A stretch of 64,000 nt of DNA from Lineus longissimus (lineage: Eukaryota > Nemertea > Pilidiophora > Heteronemertea > Lineidae), in the NCBI RefSeq assembly GCF_910592395.1, contig NC_088322.1, forward strand, positions 10,165,431 through 10,229,430. Direction: 5' to 3'. Positions within the stretch are counted from its first letter, which is position 1; each line of letters opens with the position of its first letter. Below are positions 19,836 through 30,045 of the stretch, piece after piece. A model generated the notes under the pieces. That model was given only the letters and a program-made list of their open reading frames with translations. It searched no databases and was not told the origin of the DNA. A program made the position numbers and the translations under genes.

Positions 19836-20411
19836 GTGAGCCGAACGCCCCATCCAACCCCTCTTCATGTACTGGCTCAGAATCAGAGTCATGGTCTGTC
19901 AGCGAGTCAGAGTCTACTTCTAGTTCTGCATCGGAGTCTCTCACAGGGGCCGAGTCGAGCTCTGACACAGAGATTGAGTCTGCCGAGTCTGAGCCTGTCT
20001 CTGTTATGGAGGCAGTGACAATCTCTCATGAAGGGATGCAGTCTGCTCCGTCCGACTCTGCCTCTGTCACAGAGGCGGACAAAATCTCTAACACAGAAAT
20101 CGAGTCTGCTCAGCCTGAGTCTGTTGCAGATGTAGCCACAATCTCTTTGTTGGACTTTGCCCTGTCCGACTCCAACTCTGTTACAGAGGCTGAGACGGTC
20201 TCTGACGTCGAGTCCGATCCTGTCTCTGTTTTGGAGGCAGTGGCAATCACTGCTACAGCAATTATGCCAACTGAGTTGGACTCGGTCCCTGCCATAGATA
20301 GAGTCTCGGTCTCTAACACTGAGTCTGACTTTGCCTCTGTTACGGAATCTGAGAAAAACTCCAGCAGAGAGGTAGAGCCTGCTTCTGACTCCGACTCTGA
20401 CTTCCATAATG
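19836..20411 (+). CDS. TTN/sls-like: Exon 26: Ser/Glu/Asp-rich cassette
   Basis: Acceptor ATCACACCAG ends at 19835, donor GTAGGA at 20412; phase 1/1; 192 codons open. Very rich in Ser, Glu, Asp, Thr and Val: SVSESESTSSSASESLTGAE, DSASVTEADKISNTEIESA, SVTEAETVSDVESDPVSV, EPASDSDSDFHNG. A loose repeat [D/E]-S-x-S-V-[T/M]-E-A-x-x-[I/V]-S recurs every 30-40 residues. Many S/T-x-x-D/E sites suit acidophilic kinases (inference). No domain recognised; an intrinsically disordered insert between Ig9 and Ig10 that could be skipped without frame change. Confidence 0.85.
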
Positions 20412-21359
20412 GTAGGAATGAATTGCATTATTTTCTCTGAGAGAAATATTAGCTCAACAATACCTTTCCCTGCATAACACTTTGAATACCCATATGTAGA
20501 AGGTCTTATTGACAAGAAGGCCTAATATGTCCACCAATCTAAAAGTTAAGAATTCATCTTAATGTCTTAACATTCAAGTTAAGTGACGTCTGTCCTCAAT
20601 GTTATAAACATCCTAAACCTTACTTCTGTGGTTAATGGGCTCATTCCTCTAAAATCTCAATGGCAATGCTGGCAAAAGAATTGATATACTGGAAATTGAG
20701 ATGTTCAATATTCATGTAGCGTTAAAAGAAGCAAATGCTGTGGGCTCAACCTCAAACCTTAAAAAGGGCAGTGCCGCTAGTACTTCTTTGATGTCTTGTA
20801 CTTTAATTCTCTGAGCTAATATTTATCAAAACCTCAATATTTTTTTCTCAATTTGAAAAAATTACTTTGTGTGAAAAAATGTAGACAATGTTTTTGGTTG
20901 CGTTGTAGGAGATTTTGATATTGTTTTTTAATTTGTGTCGTTTTCTCATGATGACCTTCCTCCCCTTCCCCATTTTCCTCCATGTGATATACTCTCCATA
21001 ACTTGTTGCTGTAATGAACTTCACAAGCCTAATTCTTTTATTTTTCGCCAGACGAATCGAAATATATTAAACAGCAAAGGTACTCTTGTTATGAGTAAAA
21101 ACCACCTTTAGATGGCGCTTGTATCGATGGATTTATGCTGACAGCAGCAAACAGTGAATCTCAAAGTGAGATTTGTGAACAGTTTCAGTGAATTTGTAAA
21201 TTTTTGTAATTATCTTATCTGTACAACATTTAAAATGATTCCTCTCTGAATCTTTGCAACAGATTAACCTATCCACGCCACCTAATCAGCACTTTTCCTC
21301 CCAACCTTGCATAACTTGTTCAACCTGATATTAATTGGCTTACCTGTTGCCTCTTGCAG
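20412..21359. other. Intron 26
   Basis: 948 bases; a 27-28-nt acceptor/donor pair at about 21052 does not conserve phase. No supported exon. Confidence 0.75.
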
Positions 21360-21493
21360 AAGACATCCCTGAGAAGGAGACACCGCCAGAGTTCCGTGCC
21401 CTACTGCGTGACACCAGGGTGATGGCTGGTGAACCAGCAACATTCGACTGCCAGATAGTTAGCAAGCCACAGCCAGAGGTTTACTGGCAGAAG
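21360..21493 (+). CDS. TTN/sls-like: Exon 27: first half of Ig10
   Basis: Acceptor CCTCTTGCAG ends at 21359, donor GTAGGT at 21494; phase 1 in, 0 out. EDIPEKETPPEFRALLRDTR, VMAGEPATFDCQIVSKPQPE, VYWQK. B-strand Cys and C-strand Trp are present. Confidence 0.92.
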
Positions 21494-21731
21494 GTAGGTT
21501 TTACATTTTACCTCTCATTTTGTGGTTGCAAAAACTTGAAAAAGAGATCATATCAATCATCTGAACTAGTCGATGACACTGGCGATTATTTTCCTCTATG
21601 AAACAAATATTTAACGTACCACACACACAGTATGGCGGTCTTTAAGACCTTTTCCAACAAATATTTTCGGATATGTTTTTTTGGTTCAATTCCTACAGAT
21701 GCCTCCATCATTGACTATTTCTTTGTTGCAG

Positions 21732-21903
21732 AATGGCAAGCCCCTGTCTGAAAACCCACGCTGGAAGTTCATCTCAGAGCCAGAGGATGAACACTACACA
21801 CTACTGATCTATGAAGCTGTACCCGAAGATGCAGGGTGCTACGAGTGTTGTGCAGTCACTCCAGTCGGCAAGACCTGTTGTACTGCTAAGCTGATTGTTG
21901 ATG
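21732..21903 (+). CDS. TTN/sls-like: Exon 28: second half of Ig10
   Basis: Acceptor TTTGTTGCAG ends at 21731, donor GTAAGT at 21904; phase 0 in, 1 out. NGKPLSENPRWKF, EDAGCYECCAVTPVGKTCCT, AKLIVDG. Unusually cysteine-rich F-G region. An in-frame alternative acceptor (TTCCTACAG, ends 21698) would add 11 residues (MPPSLTISLLQ) in the C-C' turn. Confidence 0.92.
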
Positions 21904-22216
21904 GTAAGTTTAAGGTCTCGCTTCAAGGGGAGGGCATAGTTGTGCTACTTGCTCCTGAACTTTTATAAACCCGAGCCCAGAAATGATACACTACTGCATG
22001 CTGAATTTGGAGTTCTAAGAGAGTTGTACAACGACTTCTGCCAACAAGGCTTGCTGTACTGCTTTGCTGATTGTCAGTAGTAAGTTTAAGGTCTTGTCTG
22101 CACGTCATTTTGCTACTAGTTGTATAGTATCACTGCTAAGCTGATGGTCATATCTAAGGGTGCAAACAGAACGCGGCCACTTGGAATACAGTTCAACACT
22201 CGTTTCCTCTTTTCAG
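21904..22216. other. Intron 28, with decayed copies of exon 28's 3' end
   Basis: 313 bases. Around 22042-22100 and again about 22120-22160 the sequence resembles the exon-28 end and donor (AAGACCTGTTGTACTGCTAA... then GTAAGTTTAAGGTCT), with substitutions. Confidence 0.7.
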
Positions 22217-22372
22217 CTGCACCCAAGGTTGCTGAACCTCCAAAGAAACCAGAGGTGAAGGAAGTCAAGGAGCTCCCAGTGGAGACCCCTATGCTTCTTG
22301 AACCCCTGAAGAACCTTGTTGTAGATGAGGGCACACCTGCAGTATTCGAAAGCAAGACTACAGGAAAGCCAA
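22217..22372 (+). CDS. TTN/sls-like: Exon 29: PEVK-like linker and first part of Ig11
   Basis: Acceptor TCTTTTCAG ends at 22216, donor GTAAGT at 22373; phase 1/1. Short K/P/E/V linker (AAPKVAEPPKKPEVKEVKEL) then Ig11 A-B strands: MLLEPLKNLVVDEGTPAVFE, SKTTGKP. The B-strand Cys is replaced by Glu/Ser. Donor sits between B and C strands. Confidence 0.92.
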
Positions 22373-22494
22373 GTAAGTTTCCTCATTGCTCATGAGGCCT
22401 GTAGACTTTGCAATTGTTGCTGCAGAAATATCGCAACGAATGTCATCAGACCAAAGTTGAACGCTATTACACATTTCGATGCATTTCTTTGCAG

Positions 22495-22683
22495 CGCCAG
22501 TGGTAACCTGGTACCTAGGCAACCAGGTGATCAAGCCGTCCAAGTACTTCAAGATGACGTCGTCGGCTGGCATCCACCGTTTGACCATCACTGAGGCATT
22601 CCCAGAGGACGAGGGAACCTACAAGTTTACCGCCGTCAACAAGGCTGGAGAAGTTACAAGCACTGCCACACTCAAAGTTAACA
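22495..22683 (+). CDS. TTN/sls-like: Exon 30: rest of Ig11
   Basis: Acceptor TCTTTGCAG ends at 22494, donor GTAAGT at 22684; phase 1/1. TPVVTWYLGNQVIKPSKYFK, EDEGTYKFTAVNKAGEVTS. The F-strand Cys is replaced by Phe. Confidence 0.92.
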
Positions 22684-22826
22684 GTAAGTTTTCAGTTAAA
22701 GCAACCCCTGACAGTTATTTCCGTTTTTGGTAGTATCATGTTTTTTGCCAATTATCATACCCAGTACAGATTTAATTTTAGACCATACATTGTAGAATGT
22801 CTATCTCTCCCTTTCTCTATTTCCAG

Positions 22827-23005
22827 CAATTGAAAGTGACATGGAACCGTCGGGAGAACCACCACGATTCCTGAAAGCTGTTGCCGGCCTGGACCTGAAG
22901 GAGGGCCGTCCCGCCCAGTTTGAGGTTGTTGTTACGGGGAAACCTGAACCAACGATCCAATGGCTGAGGGAGGGAGAACCACTCAAACCGTCCCCAGACT
23001 TCCAG
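22827..23005 (+). CDS. TTN/sls-like: Exon 31: first half of Ig12
   Basis: Acceptor CTATTTCCAG ends at 22826, donor GTAAGA at 23006; phase 1 in, 0 out. PPRFLKAVAGLDLKEGRPAQ, VVVTGKPEPTIQWLREGEPL, KPSPDFQ. B-strand Cys is replaced by Val/Glu. Confidence 0.92.
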
Positions 23006-23098
23006 GTAAGAAAATCCTCACATGTTTGCCGTCCCAGTAATAAAGAGATGATGGTGAGGATGACCATGATGCTAAAATGATATTCCTCTCCTTTTTAG

Positions 23099-23228
23099 AT
23101 GGGTAAGGAAGGCAACAAACACATCCTATACATCCAGGAGGCATTCCCGGAAGATTCCGGTATCTTTACATGCCGTGCCATCAACGAGACAGGAAAGGCC
23201 GAGTGCGCTGCTGAGCTCTTCGTCGAAG
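23099..23228 (+). CDS. TTN/sls-like: Exon 32: second half of Ig12
   Basis: Acceptor CCTTTTTAG ends at 23098, donor GTACGT at 23229; phase 0 in, 1 out. MGKEGNKHILYIQEAFPEDS, GIFTCRAINETGKAECAAEL. F-strand Cys present. Confidence 0.92.
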
Positions 23229-25188
23229 GTACGTTTCATCTTACCATGCCCTCTATTGGGGATTATGACATCGTTTATGATGACGTTGGCGGGTGCTCAA
23301 TTGTCATTTAGGCAGGTTCTTCTATTGATGAAATTTTCTTGCAGCTCCACAAATTTTGTGAAACGTCCTGCTCAGAAAATTACATACTTCTTGCATCCAA
23401 ATACTATTTCTTCATTTCACATATTAATTATAACTCATTCACATACTAAACATTTTGTGGAACCTGGGTTATTTCTCTTGTACTGATGGGACATTTTTAT
23501 CCCCCCTCCCCCAAAAAAAGAGTCCAGTCTGGTTATTTTTACGTCTCAAGATAAGGATAAACTTGTAAGATTTTGGGAAAGCAGCAGTTTCCTATATTTT
23601 TTTCGAAATATCTTTAGATATTAGTGAATGGTGCTCTGACACACTAAATTCATAATCAACCATGAAGGGGTCTATTCAGAGATTCTTTTAGAAAAATAGG
23701 TCCCTTTTTTTCCTAGTGTAAATTTCATGGCATATTGTGTGTTGACAGAGTTTTTTCTACTCGATCATCTTCATACAGTTATGTCATATGATCAGTATGT
23801 CTGTGTCTGCACTGACTGCATGAAATGTCGTCTGCTTGTCTGAATGCCTGTCCGTGATTGGTGGATGCGTGTATAGTTTCCATAGCAACATGACTAATTA
23901 ACATATTGTTTGGCAGCAGGCCAATTTTTACTAATACGATCATTTTCAGTTTCAGATGTATAGTGCATGTTGATAATGTAATACAATCTTCTTATTTTTG
24001 TAGTAATTATTGTATTTTTTCATCGCAAACTTATATTTTTGTTCTACTAATCTTAGTCAGACTAGTTTACTTTTTACGCTAACTAACAAAGTTGACGAAG
24101 TCAGGTTTAGCTGCATGAAAGAGAAAATAACCGCACCAGGAGACCGGCGTCGACTACGAATGCATGAACACTAAGTACATTGCCTGTGGTAAGATCCGAA
24201 ACAAAAGGTAATTATATTTTCAAGATGGAACCTGCGTCAAATTTCATATGCCTTTATGGTATGATTCAGTCACAGTGGTTTGGAGGTTGCGGTTTTACAG
24301 AGGCTTCCCACTGTCAAGTCTATAACTTACATCGAATCTAATCCAGTGCCTGTAAAAGCTGTGTGGTTACCCGCTCTCGTTGCTAAAGTGGAAACTAAGC
24401 CTAAGACAGTGTTGTGTATACATCCTATGTGGTCTTTTCTTCTCACTGCAACCAGAAGGCAAATGATATATAATCAAGTTGATAACATGACTGCTCTCCC
24501 TTCAATTCAACCCGAGGTGAAGGAAAACAACTTTCTGAACTCTTAAAATTCTAACTGTTTCTGTTGACATGCTATATCCTGCTGTCTTGTGGACTTAGCA
24601 GTTTCTTGAGGGAAGACATCATTGGGAAAAAATAACCTTGTGAAATCAATGAAAATGAGGTGAAAATGATTTCAGATAGGAGATCATGTGTTCAATTCTT
24701 AGTTGCACGGTCAAACACATTGGTCTTTCAAGCCAATGATTGGAGCGCCCCAGAAGTGCGGCAGAAGTGAAAAAGTGATAGGCGTATTATCAGTGTTATG
24801 GTACTTTCAAAGTGGCATCAAAAGATCAATGCGATAGGCATTGGAAGCATGTGGTATGCTGTAATACTAATTACATCAATGATAGCTAGCTCTACTAGGG
24901 TTCCTTAGATCTAGAAAGAGCATGAAAGATAGAGAGGGAATTTTCTCTTTAGTTCAATGTTATTACTAAACAGGTGCATAACGCATTTACTAAACAGTGT
25001 CAAAAATTCATGTCAAAAACAGCATGCAGTCATGTCCGATTCACAGTTAACCAAAAATGGCTGATTTGTTGACCTACTGTACATAATCAGCCAAACCGTT
25101 GTATAAGTGATTTTCAGTTTCTCATTTTCAAACAAGTTCTGATAAGGTATCCTGCCCGTTTCTGATGTGTTTCTGCTTCCGATTCCAG
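23229..25188. other. Intron 32
   Basis: 1,960 bases, AT-rich. A short coding-looking stretch at 24140-24188 (ETGVDYECMNTKYIAC, strong donor GTAAGA) has no pyrimidine tract and wrong phase; otherwise nothing recognised. Confidence 0.7.
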
Positions 25189-25348
25189 AGGCGCGCATCT
25201 CACCCGATCGCGTCCAGTTCGAGGAGAGACATATCTCAATGTCTGAGCTGATGCAGGCGCAGGAACGAGAACAGGAGATGAGACAGGCGCCCATGTTTAT
25301 CAAGGCCATGACCCCAGAGAAGTTACTCAAGGCTGGTCAAGTTGCCAA
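25189..25348 (+). CDS. TTN/sls-like: Exon 33: linker and start of Ig13
   Basis: Acceptor CCGATTCCAG ends at 25188, donor GTGAGT at 25349; phase 1 in, 2 out. A Met/Gln/Glu-rich linker (HISMSELMQAQEREQEMRQ) is followed by APMFIKAMTPEKLLKAGQVA, the Ig13 A strands. The last eight bases and the donor form the unit that is amplified in the following intron. Confidence 0.92.
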
Positions 25349-25835
25349 GTGAGTTTTGTGGTTGGCTAGTTGTTTTTTGTAGTTTTCAAGAAGGTTTTAG
25401 GGTTACTAAGTCAGTTTTTTGGGTACCAGTGTGGTGCGAAGTAAGTTTATTAGTCACCTAGTAAGTTTTGTTGTTGCCGAGTAGGTTGAGTATGGTTGCT
25501 GAGTAAGTTTTGTGGTTGCCAAGCATATTTAATGGTTGCCAAGTTAGTTTTGTGGTTGCCAAGTATATTTAATGGTTGCCAAGTAAGTTTTGTGGTTGTC
25601 AAGCATATGTAATGGTTGCCAAGTTAGTTTTGTGGTTGCCAAGTATATTTAATGGTTGCCAAGTTAGTTTTGTGGTTGCCAAGCATATTTAATGGTTGCC
25701 AAGTTAGTTTTGTGGTTGCCAAGTATATTTAATGGTTGCCAAGTAAGTTTTGTGGTTCCCTAGTAAGTTGTGTGGTTGGCAAGTGAGTTTTGTGGTTACT
25801 AAGTAAGTTCTGTGGTACCATTTAAGTATTGTGGT
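25341..25835. repeat. 20-bp minisatellite built on the exon-33 5' splice site, about 24 copies
   Basis: Units read GTTGCCAAGTAAGTTTTGTG; the first unit is the real exon/intron junction (GTTGCCAA|GTGAGTTTTGTG). In the middle, units with GTAAGT/GTTAGT alternate with GTATATTTAATG/GCATATTTAATG units, giving a 40-bp dimer. Several copies carry AA|GTAAGT, a better match to the 5' splice consensus than the real GTGAGT. Confidence 0.92.
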
Positions 25836-25941
25836 TGCAAAGATTAGCTTTCTTAACTTCGTTTACCTCATTTCTAAACAAAGAGGATCTTATCTGGTTT
25901 GTTGTACAAATTTTGAACTCCTGTTGTTCCTTCTCTTTCAG

Positions 25942-26159
25942 GCTTGAGTGTGTCATCAGTGCAATGCCTTTGCCCGCGTACACTTGGTACGTGAACGGGA
26001 TGGCGGTCGTTCCATCACAGAAGTACCGCATGCTGGAGGAGGGAAACACACTTATCCTGCTCATCAGCCCAGTCACACCTGACGACACTGGAGAGTACAT
26101 CCTGATGTTGGCCAACCCTCATGGAGAGGCCTCTTGCAGGACCAGCATGACTGTTCAAG
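25942..26159 (+). CDS. TTN/sls-like: Exon 34: rest of Ig13
   Basis: Acceptor TCTCTTTCAG ends at 25941, donor GTGAGT at 26160; phase 2 in, 1 out. LECVISAMPLPAYTWYVNGM, DDTGEYILMLANPHGEASCR. B-strand Cys present, F-strand Cys replaced by Leu. Confidence 0.93.
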
Positions 26160-26341
26160 GTGAGTCAATGTTTGGTTTCTCTTAGCTTTGGCACTTGAGT
26201 TTGGGTAGGTTCCTTGCATCTAAGGACTATGGTGTTGGGCCTTTGTTAGCGTCCCTTATAGCTCAGAACAGCAATGGGAGGATTGAGTAGGTGTTTCTCA
26301 CAACCAGTGCCAATTATTTATGCATATTTTTCTCCCTCCAG

Positions 26342-26483
26342 TTGAACCACCACAGAAGAGACGCTCAGTTGATGTAACAACGACATCCAAGGGACAGGAG
26401 CCTGCCAAACCACAGCCAACTAAACCAGTGTTTGTCAAGATGTTGCCCAAGAAGATCAAGGCGAGGGAACATGGCATTGCAAA
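26342..26483 (+). CDS. TTN/sls-like: Exon 35: linker and start of Ig14
   Basis: Acceptor CTCCCTCCAG ends at 26341, donor GTGAGC at 26484; phase 1 in, 2 out. VEPPQKRRSVDVTTTSKGQE linker, then KPVFVKMLPKKIKAREHGIA. Same split point (before the B strand, phase 2) as Ig13 and Ig17. Confidence 0.9.
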
Positions 26484-26595
26484 GTGAGCAACTTTAAGTT
26501 ATGAATAAATTACTTTGCCCGGTCGTTCAAAACAAGTTTCGTGCATGTTATTACAGAATTTGGTTCTAATCATCATTATTACTTCATCTTTGCAG

Positions 26596-27989
26596 ACTGG
26601 AAGTTGCAGTCAACGCTTACCCACCTCCATTCATAGAGTGGTTCGTGAATGGTATCCTAATTAAGCCATCTCCTCATTACGAGATGTTACACGAGGCAGG
26701 AAAAGAGGTCCTCCTCATCATTGACGTCGGCCCCGAGGATACCGGAGAGTACACGTGTAAGGTGACGTCAGATTTAGGCAAGTGTGTGAGCACCGCAACC
26801 CTCTACGTCACAGATAAAGACAAACCAAAGTCCAAATCGTCGTCACCAACGTTGGAGGAATCGCCGATCGTTACTGAGAAGATGATTCCGCCCAAGTTCA
26901 CCGTGGAACTCATTGATCAGAATCCCACAGATGGGGACGAGATTACAATGACATGTACCGTCACTGGTACCCCGATGCCGACGATCTCGTGGTTCCATGA
27001 CGAAAGGAACATAACAGACTCTGAAGATTTTACCATTACGTTTGATATTGACTCTGGTGTTTGCAAGCTTGTTATTGTCGAGTGCTTCCCCGAGGACAGG
27101 GGAACGTACAGCTGTATTGCCGTCAACCCTGTTGGTGAAGCCATGACAAGTTGCACCATTGAAATCAAGGAAACAACACTGGAACCTTCGTCTGCAGATG
27201 AAGAAATTACGGTCGAGATCGTTCAAAAAGAACATACTATCCCGAAACCGCAACGAGAGAAAGTAGCAGTTGAAGTCGCATTTGAGTCGGTGAAGTTGTT
27301 ACTCGAACCGACGGTGGAGACTCCAAAGAAGGTAGAAAAGGAAGTCCCTGTTCTGGATGAAGAAGCGATTGTTCCATCCAAACAGCCAGTTGAAGAGTCT
27401 GGACTTGTCATTGACTTGTCGAAGCTTGAGGAAGAACCAAAGGATGAGCAGGAACCACAACCTGAGCATAGCGTCACATTGTCGCTTGAACAGACGCAGC
27501 CGAAGACCACTGATGTTGATCAGCAAGAGGTCACATTCATCCTGCAGCCGGTTGGTGAATCGAAAACTATTGAACAGGCTGAAGTTGTTTTCGGTGAACC
27601 ACAGACAACTACAGAAACTGTTGTCCATAGGATTACTAAACAAGACACAACAGACTTGGACGTTACTGTCCATAAGAAGACGATCATTATTGAATCGACA
27701 GATATCCCGCCAACATTCATTGTACCACTGCAGCCACGTCTCGCGCATGACGGCGAGGAGGTCAAGATGACATGTCAGGTGACTGGTACGCCGACACCAA
27801 CCATTCAGTGGCTGAAGGACGATGAGGAACTTGATTCGACCGATGACATGAAGTTGATCCGTGTGCCGGAGACTGGCGAATGTACTCTTCTCATCCCTGA
27901 TGCGTTCCCTGAGGATTCTGGTGTGTTCACAATCATCGCTACAAACCCTGCGGGATCGGCCAAGTGTACTGCTAACCTCATTGTACAAC
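26596..27989 (+). CDS. TTN/sls-like: Exon 36: rest of Ig14, Ig15, acidic linker, Ig16
   Basis: Acceptor CATCTTTGCAG ends at 26595, donor GTAAGT at 27990; phase 2 in, 1 out; 1,394 nt. Ig14 ends at STATLYVT; Ig15 runs PPKFTVELIDQNP, MTCTVTGTPMPTISWFHD, EDRGTYSCIAVNPVGEA; then about 170 residues of Glu/Val/Pro/Thr-rich disordered linker (EIVQKEHTIPKPQREKVAVE, VDQQEVTFILQPVGES, HRITKQDTTDLDVTVHKKT); then Ig16: PPTFIVPLQPRLAHDGEEVK, IQWLKDDEELDS, EDSGVFTIIATNPAG. The linker already shows the E-[E/Q]-V-T/A-x-x-x pattern of the later arrays. Confidence 0.95.
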
Positions 27990-28256
27990 GTAAGTAGAAT
28001 TTTACGTGTTCAGGACTTTTTTGCAAGGTTTTTATTTTCATGGTCTTCGTGTAAAATGCAAAATCAATCATTTGTAAAAAGATTTTTTTTCAAGAAATCT
28101 ATCCATTTGTGAAAATAGATTGATGTGATATCTGAAAATTACATTCTTGTGAAAACTTGGAAAGTCTCACTGTTGACAGTATTCTCATACCATTGTAGTA
28201 CCCTTATCTTTTTACTTGACCCCAAAAATTTAGAATATTCAAAATTTTCTTTTCAG

Positions 28257-28425
28257 CACCACCACCAGAGGGAACCACTGTGACAACTACCGTCATTACA
28301 AAGAAGGAGTCGAAGGTAGTTCGCGATGACAGGGTTGTGAGTGAATCAACAACAGTCGAGAAATCACCGACATTTGAGAAATCTCTCGTGCCAGTGATTG
28401 AGGTCAATGAAGGGGACACCGTCAC
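28257..28425 (+). CDS. TTN/sls-like: Exon 37: linker and start of Ig17
   Basis: Acceptor TCTTTTCAG ends at 28256, donor GTGAGT at 28426; phase 1 in, 2 out. Thr/Lys/Val-rich linker (TTVTTTVITKKESKVVRDDR) then SPTFEKSLVPVIEVNEGDTV. Intron again falls immediately before the B strand. Confidence 0.9.
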
Positions 28426-28739
28426 GTGAGTAGAGAGATTCCTTTTCCAGAGTGTCGCTATTAAGCATTTGTCAAAACTTGCTTTGAGTAACAGGACTCC
28501 TGTGCAATTCCTGCTGGAAATATTTTCATTGCCTTTGAATAATCTGACAAATTGATATGTTAAAGGCGAGAGAGATGACCTCTGTGTTAGAAATATTTCT
28601 TCACTGTCAAACTGTTGGAGCAATAAAAAAGTATCACAGGTATAGCAGTAACAAAAATAACTCGTTTGCAGGGTGCATTAGCCCAAGTGGATTGCAGTGA
28701 TCTCATATACTTAGCGGGCACTTTAATTGTTCATTTCAG

Positions 28740-29419
28740 CTTGGAATGCCAAGTTGATGCCAATCCCAAACCAGACGTCTCCTGGTATGTTAACGGCCTG
28801 GAAATCTACCCGTCTTCTCATATCGAGATCTCAATGGATGATGATGTATGCACGTTGCGGGTCAATGAGACACGTCTCGAAGATGCCGGGGAATACTTGT
28901 GCAAGGTTGAGAATAAACTCGGCGAAGCGACCTGTAGGACAGTGCTTAACGTCAAGCCGTTGGAGAAGCGAACGCTCGTGATTGAACCCAGAAAAGAGAC
29001 TACACAGGAGACGCAATTCAAGGAGGTAACAATGGAGATTCAAGTTGATCAATTGAAACAGCAGATTGCCCCTGAGCCAGAGCAGCAGGTCACGTTTGAG
29101 ATCCCGGTGACGGAAGAGAAAAAAGTGCCGGACATGCCGCCAGAAATTATCCGACATCTTGAGCCGATCAACGCACATGATGGTGATGAGGTTACGTTCA
29201 TCGTCCAAGCGATCGGATCCCCGAAACCAACGTTTGAGTGGTACCATGAAGGTCACCGGATCCATCCCAGTATGGATTTCCAGATTACCGTGGAGATTGA
29301 GCAGGGCTTCAGTACGATGGTGATTGTGGAGGTCTTCCCGGAGGATAGTGGTGAATACACTTGCCGAGCTGTCAACCCCGTTGGCGAAGCTTTCACGACG
29401 TGTACGCTGAACGTCATAA
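28740..29419 (+). CDS. TTN/sls-like: Exon 38: rest of Ig17, linker, Ig18
   Basis: Acceptor GTTCATTTCAG ends at 28739, donor GTAAGT at 29420; phase 2 in, 1 out. LECQVDANPKPDVSWYVNGL, EDAGEYLCKVENKLGEATCR finish Ig17; linker of about 65 residues (ETQFKEVTMEIQVDQLKQQI); Ig18: PPEIIRHLEPINAHDGDEVT, TFEWYHEGHRIHPS, EDSGEYTCRAVNPVGEAFTT. Confidence 0.94.
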
Positions 29420-29674
29420 GTAAGTACAGATATTTTGGGAAGAGGTTCTGCCATCAAAGTGTATTCGGTCAACTCAAAAATATTCCAAAAAATAGTATTG
29501 TCTGAAACTATTGACATGACCACTCTTGGAAAAGCTCTTGAAGATCCCAAGCTAATTTTGCAATGTTGTATTATTTTCAGGCTGTCTCGGTGACTAAAAG
29601 TATCACTCCACTTATTAAATTTTTCTATGCAAGTTCTTATAATCATTTAACTATATTGTTGATAATCGTTTCAG

Positions 29675-30045
29675 GCTCTGAGGTTGAAGAGCCCCAGCCC
29701 CAGGTGACTTCCACAAAGGAGCTCTTCACCGAGAGCATCACCATCGGACAGGAGCAACAACTCCCGAGAGAAGTCGAAATGGATCTGACCTTCAAGAAAC
29801 CAAAACCGGAGCGACAAACTTCAACTGTTTCAATGAAGACGCAACCAGGATTAGAATCTGTAAAAATGGAGGTTGAAATCAAAGAACCCGAGAAGCATGT
29901 CTCGGAACAGACGCTAATGCAGACAGTGCAGTTGGTCCCTGAGGAGCAACATCGACAGGAGGTGTCCTTCGAGCTGCTGCCTGAGGAGAAGCCAGAGGAG
30001 CCAATGGTTGCACCTGAGTTTACCAAGCCGCTGGAGAACATCAAG
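29675..30045 (+). CDS. TTN/sls-like: Exon 39: acidic linker and start of Ig19
   Basis: Acceptor ATCGTTTCAG ends at 29674, donor GTAGGT at 30046; phase 1 in, 0 out. About 105 residues of Glu/Gln/Val/Thr-rich linker (ESITIGQEQQLPREVEMDLT, SVKMEVEIKEPEKHVSEQT, RQEVSFELLPEEKPEEP) then APEFTKPLENIK. The [R/K]-[E/Q]-[V]-x-[M/F]-x-[L]-x pattern resembles an array unit. Confidence 0.92.

Noticed and set aside
21052-21079. Tiny exon DESKYIKQQ after TTTTTCGCCAG
   Set aside because: Phase 1 in, 2 out would shift the frame before exon 27; exons 26 and 27 are compatible directly.
24140-24188. Coding-looking stretch ETGVDYECMNTKYIAC with strong donor GTAAGA
   Set aside because: Acceptor lacks a pyrimidine tract, the phase is 0 in and 1 out, which would break the exon 32 to 33 frame. 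Perhaps an exon relic.
19408-25835. CRISPR-like regular repeats in introns
   Set aside because: Directly tandem minisatellites without unique spacers, in an animal gene; not CRISPR.
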